Assembly (NCBI GenBank): GCA_018873245.2
Contig: JAEMBT020000003.1
Location: 3,553,843 to 3,617,842, forward strand
Length of the DNA: 64,000 bases
Origin: Archegozetes longisetosus
Taxonomy: Eukaryota; Arthropoda; Arachnida; Sarcoptiformes; Trhypochthoniidae
Direction: 5' to 3'
The translations under genes were made by a program, and so were the position numbers. The notes below the pieces were generated by a model that saw nothing but the letters and a program-made list of their open reading frames with translations, made no database searches and was not told where the DNA came from. Shown here piece by piece: positions 29,901 through 42,900 of this stretch. Position 1 is the first letter of the stretch; every line of letters starts with the position of its first letter.

Positions 29901-32900
29901 ATTTGTACTCATCTTAATGTAATAACAATCCAATATATTTCTATCTTGCTTTGATCAATTATTAAGTTAAATAAGATTGATGAACATCGAATCTTCATTA
30001 AGTATTAGTAAAATAATGATGTTATTTCAATGCTGCGCAATTCGATACAAACTAATACATATCTATTTCAACTTGAAATCCGAATAATACTTATTATTTC
30101 AATACTTTTTTCAATTTATCTCAAATAATGTCTCATTTGTCACTCAAATTATTTGTTCGTCAAAATGAGAAATTTGATTATCGATTGCTTTACAAAAGCT
30201 TGGAAGCTATTATTTCGGTAAGATAACTATAATCCAAACTAATTCACTCATATAATAGATTGGATAATGAACCAAAATTTTATTTTCTAGTTCATTCTTT
30301 ACAGATCTAAACAAAAGACTTTCATAAAGAGTCGATTTGAACCACTCAAATTGTAAAGCTATTAATATAAAAAAATTTTAGGTATCAAATTGAATGCATT
30401 ATGCATTGCTTAGAATGGAAGGAAAGGTGAAATAATATTATCTTGCTTTTGAGTTGAAATTGTTTTCAAGGATACTCTAAATGAGAAATTTTGTTGCGAT
30501 AGTTTTTGAAATTTTGAAATTAGAAGCAATTTTTAAGTATACATTATTTACGAGTATATACTATCTATCTTTCGAGTTTCTAAAAAACCGATTTATCTCT
30601 TGGGAACGACAACTTTATTCCCAAAGAACTCTAAACAATTTTAAGCTGATTTTCGATTTAAAATTTTCTAAAAGAGAACATTTATTTCCGTTTGGCAGAA
30701 AAAAGTTATACTCGCATTGATTTTTTGACTGGGAAGCTTTTAAAGTACACCATCTTTCCTGTATTACTTCAATGTAAACGACCAAAATAGCCAAAAGAGT
30801 ATTCTTTTATAGATGAGAAATAATTCGTATTATGAATCAAACATTTTATATACAGATAAATGGCAGACTTCTCAAGTAGGATTCAAGTGAGAACTGAAAA
30901 ATTTCTCTAACTCAGCTCCAATTGTTAGGAAGCACTACCGGTAATATTTTGCTATTTATTATACTAGTAAAAACCCTACATTATTGAGAACCTCTCAACG
31001 TATAGTATATCAACTCTTCAAAAAAGGAGATACTGCTAAAAAATGACTGCCACGTGAGCTATTGTTATGCTAGTATTCAACTAATTTGTGTTCAAATTCA
31101 ATGCACATAAAGTGGATGACTAATAAAAAGAAAAAATAGCAATTTTATCTAATTTTGTTTAGTATCAAGTTATATAATCTCACTTTTACGGAAATGATTT
31201 TATGCAATGATAAAAGTTTGGCTTAATATCGTAGACTCTAACCTTCAGTTTGTTGTCATCTTTAATCTTTTAGTGAATAAGCATTCAGTCAATTTGAGTA
31301 CCCTTTACGTAACATTCGTTAATTGATCAGTATCTTATGAAATATTAATACTACAAATCGTCCACTTTAGTCGCTGATAACTCAATAGTTGCCTAAAAGC
31401 ATCTTTTAGTTACAAAAACAATTAGTCAACACTGAAAATAGATATTTGAGTTGAAACAAAATCATTTCAGACAGAATGAACTGGGTTGCAAATCAAGTTT
31501 GTCCTCCAATCAATTGCTTTAAGTTTAGGCTTGAATTTTACTGAAAATATGGTCAAGTAGAGTATCTTTTATTAGAAGAATTTGCAGTATTCTTGTAAGG
31601 AAACCACAAACGGATCCTTTTCAGAATTGAGTTTTGGTGTCTGTAAGTGTAAAGCCGAAAAATGGTATGATTACATCTTAGGAATACAAAAATAAGAGTA
31701 TGACTTAAAGTAGCATAAGTAATACAGGGCTCGAATTGTGCGTTTCGCCATCAAATCAAAAGAAAAATTCTCATCTAAAAGGACGCGACTGGAATATGAA
31801 GTGAATACAAGGCTTATAAGTTGGTTCTCTCAATAAGTTACCAACTCTATCTAGTAATTTATACAGTAATAGCAATGACTCTCTCCTCAGAGATTTTTGG
31901 TCATATTAGGAAAATTCCTTTCTTTCTCTTTAAGTATTTCTATGCTCTGAACCAGCCGTACAAAAATTAATCCCAAAACCTCATATTCAATGCAAGCTTT
32001 ACTCAACTAAATTCAAGTACAGACAAGAATAGAGGTTTAAATGAACTAAAACTAATCGCAATATTTAGCATAATATACTAATTTATATTTTTAATATTTT
32101 TATTGTTTGAAGATACAATAAGTTCAAGACTTAAGTTCTACAGTATCTACAAAATGCCATATTTATTACTGTGCTAACAATAAAGGCAATCTTGCTTATA
32201 GTTTTTCTTTAATTTTTGCCAACAATTAAATAATTATAGAACTGAAATCTTAGTCAGAAAAAAACAACTAATAATTGAAAGTTCGGCAAATTAATCATTA
32301 GATGAAATGGCAATCGGCTGTACTCTTGTTCTCTATTCGATCAAACAGAGGACATGAATTGGTAAAAATAACTCGTTATATGTCGTGATAGCAGTCCATT
32401 ATTTTTATTGGCTATAAATTACCATAGGTATTGTTGAGGTTATTTATTGGAAGTTTGGCAACTCATTAACCTAATATCGATTTTCTATTCAAATATCACA
32501 AATACCTAATCTTATCTTAAGGAAGGAAAGCATAGAAAAGAGAAAGCTTTCCAATGCCTCTTATAATAATAATGAGATTTTTTGGAGCCAAAGACTGAGT
32601 GGTAAAGTTTTATCTCTCATATGAATTGGGAAAAGCTTAAGCCTATCAACACTTTCAATTTGGATCAAACATAACTTATGCTGATCATTAGTCATCGGAG
32701 ACTAACTAAAATTTATTCCCTCATCTTATTTCCTTCACAGATTATAAGTTTTCCATTATATATATGTCGCAAACTTCTCTTATTGAGAATCAATAAACAA
32801 ACTCATCAGATGAAACACATTCATTTCTTACACTCTTTGATTTTTTCATCAAACTTATAACTTTAAAAGCCTGAATTAAAAGAATTTTTTAGACTGAGTA

Positions 32901-35900
32901 ATACTCAAGTGACCTAAAAAGCTGATTCAATCATATTTTGAGCTTGCGAAATTCTTCTCAAATAAGATTGCTACCAATCTTAAGTTTAATTATTTTGCTA
33001 TACTTTAAATGAAGATTTATTTTGCATATATGCTTCAAAAATTCAATCTTATCCATCTATAAATATCTATCAATGCCATATTGCTTAAACTTTTTCATTT
33101 GTTATTATGAGATGTAATCTATACAATTCCAGTCTTCTTTGTAAATACAACTCCAGTTTTTCAATCCTATCTCCCATTGTCTAAATTCAATACAACTCAA
33201 CATTTTTGTTTGAATCTTTTGTTGAACCATCGAATTAACGAGAGGTATGTTCGAAAAAAATTTAGAGATAGTTGACAAAATTAAGTTAATAAGTTTGAGG
33301 GAAAGGCCATTATTTGGAACTTTAAGTTCTTAAACTTTTATGTCAACTGAACAAATAAATTAAGTTGTCTTTAAGAGAATCAAAGGGAAGACAAAATTAG
33401 TGAATGAGATAAATGAACGATATATAAAACACAAAAGAGCATTAGTTAATTCCACAAGTAAGACAAATTGTGTAAGCTTTTTGAAAATAGCACAGCTTCT
33501 GTTGAAGCTAATCAAACATTTCAAAACATCAATAACACCACCACTACAATGAACCTGAAGAGAAGGTATTTTTTGGGGCAGAAATAGCACTTATTTTCTT
33601 AGAGGCACACTATTTAACACAAAATACAAGTATCGAAATGGGATTTGGTCTCAAACTTTTTCTCTAATTCACACAAAATAGAAATACAAAGCAGAAGCAC
33701 AATTGATGTCTGAAATCGAGAATCAGCTTATTTAGAGCGATGAAGATTAATGGTTAAAAATTTTTTCAGACCATTTTTTTGGCTTTCCTCGACTTCATTT
33801 TATTTGCTGTTCGACTAGGAATTTTCAAAATCTAATCAATTGGCATTTGCTTTGAGTTGAAATCATTTCTAACTTGTATTAAATGAGAATAATGGTCAAC
33901 TTGTTTGTTTGGTAATGGGTTAGCTAATTTTTGTTTGGCATTCAAGTTATGCCAGCAAGTAATGTACTTTTGAAATTATTCAACAATTCGACTCATATTT
34001 TCCACCATTATATCAATTCAAAATATATTTCACTCTGATTCAGTTGCAAATTTAATACTTGAAGCAATCTAACTCCAACATTTTCTTAATCAGATTCTCC
34101 TATTAAATTTAGTCTTAAGAATATTTTAATATTTTATTTTTATGAATCGAATTGAAATCTGATGAGAAGAGTAGATAACTTTATAAAAAATTAGGTTTTG
34201 AGCTTTAGTCAAAGAATTGAAAAGTTTAATTTTAGTTAAACTAGTAATACCTAAGACAAAAATAGAAGATCATTTGAATTTTACCAAAAATTCCTGCTAT
34301 TCCATGTTGTGGATAATAACTACAAACAACCCTTCAATTAAGGAAAAAAGACAAACTAAAACAAATTTTGATTTACAACATAATTAGAGACTGTCGGCAT
34401 CCAAGTCTCAAATGAATACTGAATTGAGAGATCAATTTTTAATATTTCAATTATTTTGTGTTTTGTTGTTTGGAGCAATTGTTCAAGCTTAAGATGTTTG
34501 AAGTTTCGTAATTTTGTCGCATTAGGCTGAAGGGGCCAATGGTGGAAATCCTGCGGAATTAGAAATAGTCGCCAAAACGAAGGGGGATTTCCCATTATTA
34601 TGAGAAGACAATAGTTAATAGCTGTGGTGAGTCACGCAAAGCAACATCCAAGCCATTGGCCTTCCCTACGATGCCTCCAGGTTCATAGTGGAACAGTGTG
34701 TATGGCTTCGCTCATTTTATCATATATTGATTAGCGTCAATTCCATCAATGCCACCAACTGCGCTCTCTGTGCGTGATCCGCATTTCAAATTTGCCATAT
34801 ATTCCAATATATACTAATACTGGTACTACTCCTCAATTTCTTGTCAACAGTCAAATAAGAGGAGAGAACACATACAATCAACATGAAAACAACCAAATCG
34901 CAAGTGGGAGAGTGAGAGAGTGAGAGCCACTCATTTTCAAAGTACTGAGAACACCATCAACATAAACATTACCATTCAGAACATCATTTGTGCATATGTT
35001 GGACATTCACACCATTATAATAATTGTTTTGCTATTCTGATCATTTATCCCGAAATTTCTATAGCATTAAATTATCGATTATGTGACCAAACATTGCTTT
35101 TTCATTGATTGCAGTCGGAATAATGGATAATCAAATTGGTGTAAAACTCCTGATTCAATAAAATTTCTCAAACATTTTTGTACGAAGAGTTGAGTTAACC
35201 AAAGCTAAACTGAAAGAATATCTTGATTAATCGTAGTACGTTATCTGAGGTTCAATATTTACAATTAGGCCAACAGAAAAGAAAATATTGCAATTTCAAT
35301 GGGTTAACATATATTTGATTCTCTTGCTATGTATTGAGGCAATTCAATATACATTATACAAAACATACATTATATTCAATATATATTATATAGAATATAT
35401 ATTATATTGAATGTACATTATATTGAATATGCATTATATGATTTTGAAAAAAGCTTTTACAAATAAAAATGCATTAAATGGATAGAAATGCAGGCCATAT
35501 AGGGGTATATTCTGCTTAAATAACTAATAGTACCGCAAATCTGATTAAAGAATAACTTGAATTTCTATTGATTGTATGTTCTTATCGACTGTTATCTTAC
35601 TTTTAGTAAAGTTAGTGTTGGACGGATTAAGTCGTCTTAGGCATTGGCTCACTATTGCCATTAAATGTGACAATTTATTGTGATCCTTTAACTTGTGCGC
35701 GCACACATATCAAATAGTAGGCAAGTGAAGAGTAAGACAAAAAGAGAAAATGTTTGTGAAATCCCAATCCAATTAGGCGTTGCAATCAGTGATGCTTCTC
35801 TCTTATCCGAACAATTAAGAAAGTGCATAAGCAAATGTATAAAAAATCAAGCAATACAATTCTATTTCAACTAACGTTCAGTACCATCAATACAAACATA

Positions 35901-38900
35901 ATTCATCTTTTGCAATTGCTTCTATTTCCGTACATTCAGACAAAATTAACAATCAGTTAGATTGTCGTTTTATACCTTTCCGAACTGAATACCATCTCTT
36001 AGTGTCGATTATTAATATCTTGAAAACTTTTGAATCACTCGTCCAATATCTAAGTAATCATGTTTATAAGGGTTCTTATCGGTATAAAAGCAGAAAAATT
36101 TGATCAATCTGTGTTATGGAAAAAGTTTTTTCATTTATATATGTCAACATAACATCAATTGGGTTTTTCCCAATTGATAGCTTTTTTGTCAAACTCTGTA
36201 AATAAATTTTGTTCAGAGTATCTAGGCTTTTCTCAAAGACAACAGTTTCAACTTTTCCTGTTGTTCCTCCTTAGTATATACTCTTTCTAGAGATGCTTCT
36301 TGAAATTTTCAAAAAATCATCTTCAACAGTACTTCTGAAATGTAAACAATTGAATGGCTTGCTGGAAGAGCAAGATGAGTTGACTTTACTGATTTTTTAA
36401 AATTCCAATCAAATTACATAATTCGAATTCTCTTCAATTGTACTTTCAATATCAAGATATGTTTAAATGCAAAAAATAAGCTTAACTTATTTGAGAAAAG
36501 ATCATTAAAAGTGTTGGGAAATAATGTTAAATCAGTTTAATAAAGTGATGCATAGAATATAACAAACGTTAACCGCACTCATACATCATACATCACACAC
36601 GCATTATGTAAACTAATTCATAGTACCAATCAATTAATCATTAATTAAGCAACAAAGTTATGTAAACTGGTTAAACTTAAAAAAGCTTGTTTTCAATATG
36701 AAATCTTACTAAAATTAAGCATTAAATTGTGAAATAATTACTTCTTTACTGGTTTAGTAAACGTCAAACTTTTCTCCGTTTTCTAAATAATCTGGCATTT
36801 GCAGCAAACTTATTTAATTATTGATATGAATCTATTTTGCAGCTTTCAGGTTATTTAAAGTTAGCGACAGGCGTCTTACAAAAAGCTAAACATTAACATT
36901 AATAACTTATAGAATGAAATTGATTAGACATAAAAAGAAGCATGATACATTTGAGTGGAAAAACAATTGAAACAAAAGTGATTTAGTGAATAATGTTGGA
37001 CAAGCACTGAATCAAAAGCGTTATATCATCAGTATAGAAGTATTGGAAATGTCAAATGGCATTCCAATGCAAAAAACATTATATCCATGATTATGGCGGC
37101 GGCAATCATTCAGCATAAATCAATGTTACATAACTTTGTACTAACAGAAAGCTCTGAATGTCAAAAATGTGTTATTCAATCGCATATGAATGAATGGCTA
37201 AATCTGAAATGAGGCTATAATCAGGAAACAAAAGAAGTTTGCCATAAGCTATCTTTCAATTTGCTTAATCAGTACTACAATAGAAAGAAAGGCTTAAATA
37301 CATCGATTCACTATTGCTATGATAATGTTTCATTGGTATCTATGGAGTGTGTAGTATATGGTGTGTAGAGTGCTAAAAGTGCTATTGTGTGCTTTGTCTA
37401 TACTCCAAATAATATCACAGATAGCACTTTATAGCGCTTATCCGACTATACGTATTCAAACTATCTTAATCAGTGTTCATAATATTATTTGAAGTGACGG
37501 ATATGATTTGAGCTTTTTACTTTCATGCAGCTCAAGTTTACAGCAAAAATTTTGGCTTTAATCTAAATTTACTGTTAGGTCTGATTTGAGTGACTTTGGA
37601 GTTGAATACTATGGCAGAGCTGATTCTTAAAGGTTGCATTAAAGTCTGATTTTTGTACTAGCTCTACTCGACTTATTTGAATTAATCTTGAACGATATAA
37701 CAAAACAGAAGTTTATTCTAATAAGACACAGTAGATGATGTATGTTTAGAAGGGTGAAAAAAATGAGTTTCTTTATTGTAGCACAATTGACAAAGAGGTA
37801 GAGTTGAATTTTTCTAATCTGAAACAAAGAGCAGAGCCACATTCTGTCAAATGCTGAGCTCGTGCGGAACACTGATTACGGTGGTATGAATTAAATGCAA
37901 ACTATTTATTTTCTCAGTATATCATACTTTTGCACAGTTACAAAACCGTTTAACTTATCTCTTAGATCAATTGTTGCAAATTAAGAGCAAAGAATATGAC
38001 AATGACTGAAACGAAAATGTTCCAAATAGAATAAAACTCATTATTTTGTTCAACTAATTGAATAAGAAAACAAATTGTTTTAATAACTTTTTCTAGAGAA
38101 AAACTCAATTTGAAACTACAAATTACATTAGCATTAGAATTGCTGCAGATATTAACCAAATTACAACAAAGATAAAAGACTTAAGTTCTCAAAATAAGAT
38201 AAATTAACTTATTTTTACGGAAAAAATTAGACCTTTCTCTCCAATCCAAATCGATAGTAAATAAAGTAGATTTCATTTCTACCACAATCAGTAAAGTTAA
38301 ATTTATTAATGGCTAAAGTGCTATTTTTACTAATTATTAAGTCCAAATTAGGTCCAAATAATAAGAATTAGATTGTCGCATACGCTCACCACAAATAGTG
38401 TTGGCATATGTTTATAATAAAATTTTTTTATTATCTTTATTGCATAAAAATTCAGAGTCTATGTGATTTCATTAGCAAAAAGGTATTTAAAAAATGATGC
38501 TAAGGTGTATTACGTACTAAAAGTGGTTTTCATCAAAAGTGCATTAAAAATTAAAATACAGGGGCGGCTCATTAGTAACTTCTCTATTTTAATATTTGTA
38601 TTCCGGCATTTTTTTCAGTCAAATTTACATAATATACTAAACTAATCGAAAAATATTCTGTGATGATCAGAGTTAATGATGCTGTGTTAATTTAACAAAT
38701 TAATTATTTAGATTTAGGAGCAAAGATGAGAATTTAAGCAGATTTTTATGTTTTGGTTGCTTCTACTAATTGCTAATAAGAGGAATAGAGTGAAAAGAGT
38801 CGATTAATTTTAGTTGGATTGGAGAGCATTGTAGGGGAGCACAAATTTAAAATCAGTCTGACATAACATAATGACATATTGTCATGCGATCTGGTTTGAA

Positions 38901-39863
38901 TACGCGACCAAATTTATGTTGCCAAGCGGTTGTTCGTTTTCACTTATAATAAGCTGTTTCTCTTATTACGACTGCATCTCATCACCACTAATTTAGCTCT
39001 TATTTCATTACAGCTAATTTTCTTTAATATCTATATCTCTCCTCTTCTTTCCTCAATAACAGGTGCACTATTCCATCAGAATATGTATTCTATTATAGGA
39101 GTCCACATCACAGGATGCGATACGTCCTCTCATTCCCATTTGTTTTTGGCTCTGAGCGCGATAATGATGTTTATCAATTTGCCTTGTGTTTCCCCTACTC
39201 TTACAGCAAATACCGCAATCAACTTCACTTCTGGCAACACTTTTACACTAATAAACCATCGAGTGGGTTAGTGCAAAATTTGCGCTTTCAGGTCAAGACC
39301 ATCGGTAAAAGTTTGGTAAGAAGTAGCTCATCTGTAAACCTCAATATTAAATCTTATTATAAGCTTGAATCTAAAAAATTCTTTTTTCTAATCATCACTG
39401 TTAGTATGCAAATGAAATCTAACTAAAAGTGTTTGCCGATACATTGAGGTTTGAGGTTGAATTTGACGCATAATTTTATAACACTATTACAATTTCGGTG
39501 TTCAGTTATATTTTCAAACCTGAAAATCTCTGGATATGTGATTGAAAATAAGTGAGAGTATATTTGATGAAATCATTTCAAGTTGTGAGAGTTAATGTCT
39601 GGCATTGTCTCTACTTTTGAGAGAAAAAGTTGACAAATTTGTGGAGACAGACAAGTCATGGCTACAGCCGTGCCTCTCATGTCACAGATGTGAAATATGT
39701 GTTGAGTTGATTGCAATGTTAACTTACAAGTTAGAAGTGATATTCAGTTGATGGCTGTGTCATTTGAAACAAAAATTAAATTGCATTTCTTTTGCAACCG
39801 CTTTAATATCAGAAGAAAGAGAAAATATCAAACTCATAGAGATATGTGTTTAGCTATTCTTTT

Positions 39864-39910
<47 letters not shown>

Positions 39911-42900
39911 ATTCTGTTGATTTCAGTCCTGAAAACTCGACTTCTGTAAAAGAATGACAATATATATAGACAGATAGCTCAAGTTTGAAGCCAAGTTTTT
40001 ACTATAACAAAATTTTCGATTCCAACTCTAAGTTGAATAGATCTCCATTCGGAAGCCAAGTATCAATTTTGAGTAATTTAAAGTCTGCAATAATTGAAGA
40101 ATTTGTAGCAATTTTGTTTGATAAGTTGAACCTTGAATAGCATAAAAAGAATTTAGTAGAAATTAGTTGTGTTATTTTGGTCTCAAATTGGCTCTAGAAT
40201 TACTAAGAGTTGTGTGATTTTATAGAAAAGTTGAGTAAAGCAATGATTTTGCTTGGACAAAATGCAGTGTTATTATTTTGAGAACACATCAAACTATGAA
40301 CATTATTTTCAATTCAACAAATATCAGATCCAGAAAAGTCAATTCTGCAATATTTTTGAATTCTTGGCCACTTTCTGACAATGGAATCTCTTTTGTAAAG
40401 AGTTTGTTCACTCTTGAAACTGGCAATCGGCTGACAAAGTGATAAATGCATTGAAGTAATGGACTGTCAAAAGTGTTGGCTATGAAAAAGCGTTTACACA
40501 TAACTTGAATTGTCAATCAAAACACACTTTGCATCTACTTTTTAATAAAGTGTTCTGATTCTTCAAATACTAACACTTTAAAGGGAAGGACGAACTGCAA
40601 AAATATTGTTTCAATTGAAGTATTTGAAAAGTTTTCATTTAAAATAAGTATTTGAGAAGGTTTGATTTAAAATTATCTTTAGTCAAGTGAACTGAACAGA
40701 AGTTACACAAACCTCTGAGAGCTAATATTTATCTTAGACTATAATTGAAGAATTAGTTACTGTAAAAAAAATTTGCTATTTTTAAACTTAACATTTGATA
40801 TAAAAGCAAGTATAAACATGTTTTGATAGGAGCAACACTGTAAATAAGGGAAAAGCGATTCGTTCATACAATAGTGTGGCAGGGATTCAATGGACTATCC
40901 TTTCGGAATGTGTTAGAAGCATCACCAATAATGGAATTCATTATAGAACTGTCAAATACTGAATCACCAAATTGCTCATGTGAGATGATATATTGCTGTA
41001 CTATCTTGAGGAACATATTCTTTTCCAAAATTGCTATCGACTTTTATGACCCTACAAACCATCATACTTTTGAGACTTTCTTCTCAGACACTATAATATG
41101 CATTGAATCGAGTGAAACATGTATTGAATCGAGTGAAACATGCATTGAATCGACTGAAATATGTTCTCTAAAATGATTTATAAAAATAGTTTCTTATTTT
41201 TTATTCCATTTTAATCCTAGCTAAAACACTTCAATTTCAGTCCTCCTTTCTTTGATAAATCATTGCTATGACTAATTGTCCTCTGAAGATATATTTAGTT
41301 TACTTGCTAGTCGAGAGCAACTCAATTTGACTGTTGTTATTCAATACATTAATAATTTATTGGCAATCAATCAAAGCTCGTGTTCAATATTTGATGTTGT
41401 TTTGCAAGATTTTGATAGAATAATACCAGTGCTAGTAATGCAATATTGACCTAAAGTTAATATTAAGCTTTTCATTGTCGAAAGTTGATTTGAAGGCAAG
41501 TTATGGTTAGTTCAGTTATGGTTTGTTCAACTCTTTATTGTTTTTAAGGTTCTAATAGGAATCTAATATTACTATATGACACTACAGCTGGTGTAACTTG
41601 AGAGAGAATAGAAATGCTACTACGATCGTGTTTCAATTTAATGAACCACTTTCTCAGTAGGACCTAAAGGGGATCACATTATATCTGGATATCTGTACCA
41701 ATCTCAAGCACATTTTATCATTACAACTTCTCCTGTCTCCTAGAATTCCTGGCAATAAACTATTAGACTCGTTATATCTGCCAAGCAAAAGTGAAATATG
41801 TGTTTAGTTTAGTTGGTTCTCATTATTCTCACTAGTGTTGTGAGAGGTTCGCATTACATTGATCTATAATATGCCCAATAATGGCTATTCACAAACCTTT
41901 GCATAGCTCTCCCACACACTTAATCCACAACTCGTTTTCATCTTATTTCTCACTAACTCAGCATAATTAACTAAGCTTTCTATCTTAACGACAATTTTTT
42001 AATTTAGAACCAAATTTATTTTTTATCAGTCAAGACCCATATAATCGAAGTAATTTAGGAATTAATGAAAGTTTCAATTAAAGGATTATAAGCAGAAATC
42101 ACTTGCTTTGTTTCATCTAAAAAGCTTTCATCAACGAATCTATTATTGAACGTTGTGTTTGAAGGTCAATTAATAATTAAATACTCGTAATTGATTCAAT
42201 TGATTAAGTTCTATGAAAGTTTATTCGTATAATCGTCCAGATCTGAAATAGGCATACATTTTGAATGATTAAGATTAAAAATTAGAATATTTAGTGGGGC
42301 TTAGACAAACACTCCAGATTTGAGCTATCACTTTACATCTCTACACCTAAAATCTATATCAGACAAAACATTTATTTTAAAAGTTCAAATCCTAACTATT
42401 TTCAGTGCTTTTAGGCTAATAATCGATCATTTTTTAATGACTTATAATTAGAAAAATTAGAAAAAACAATATGACTTTGATTTGTGATATACTTTTTCAT
42501 AGGAAAACATACCAAATGAATGTCAAATTAATTTGACTGTATTCGTCATAATGAACAGAATTTAAGCTGTTTATGTTGACCTTGACCACAAACAATGGTT
42601 ATGATAAGAACAAAAGCTATTTTAAATTTTCTATTATAAAGTTGGCAAGTATTTCACAATAAGAGCTTATCACAATTGTTTGCTTCACATTAAACTAGCT
42701 CAAATGTATTCAAATAAATTAAGTGATTAATTATAATGCGATAAACAGTAATTAATCAAGTCAATATGTGTTTTATATTAAAAAGTTCTAATCAAATGCA
42801 CCATTCCTGGCCTCAAACCCTACACCAGATTTATATAAAATTCTTAATTCTAATACCGGGCATTACAAATCATACTTTAAAAAGTTACAAATTTTTTATA

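Noticed and set aside
39748..39957. 69-codon open frame with a Ser-Leu repeat
   Set aside because: It is produced by reading through the (TC)n microsatellite; flanks show no coding features.
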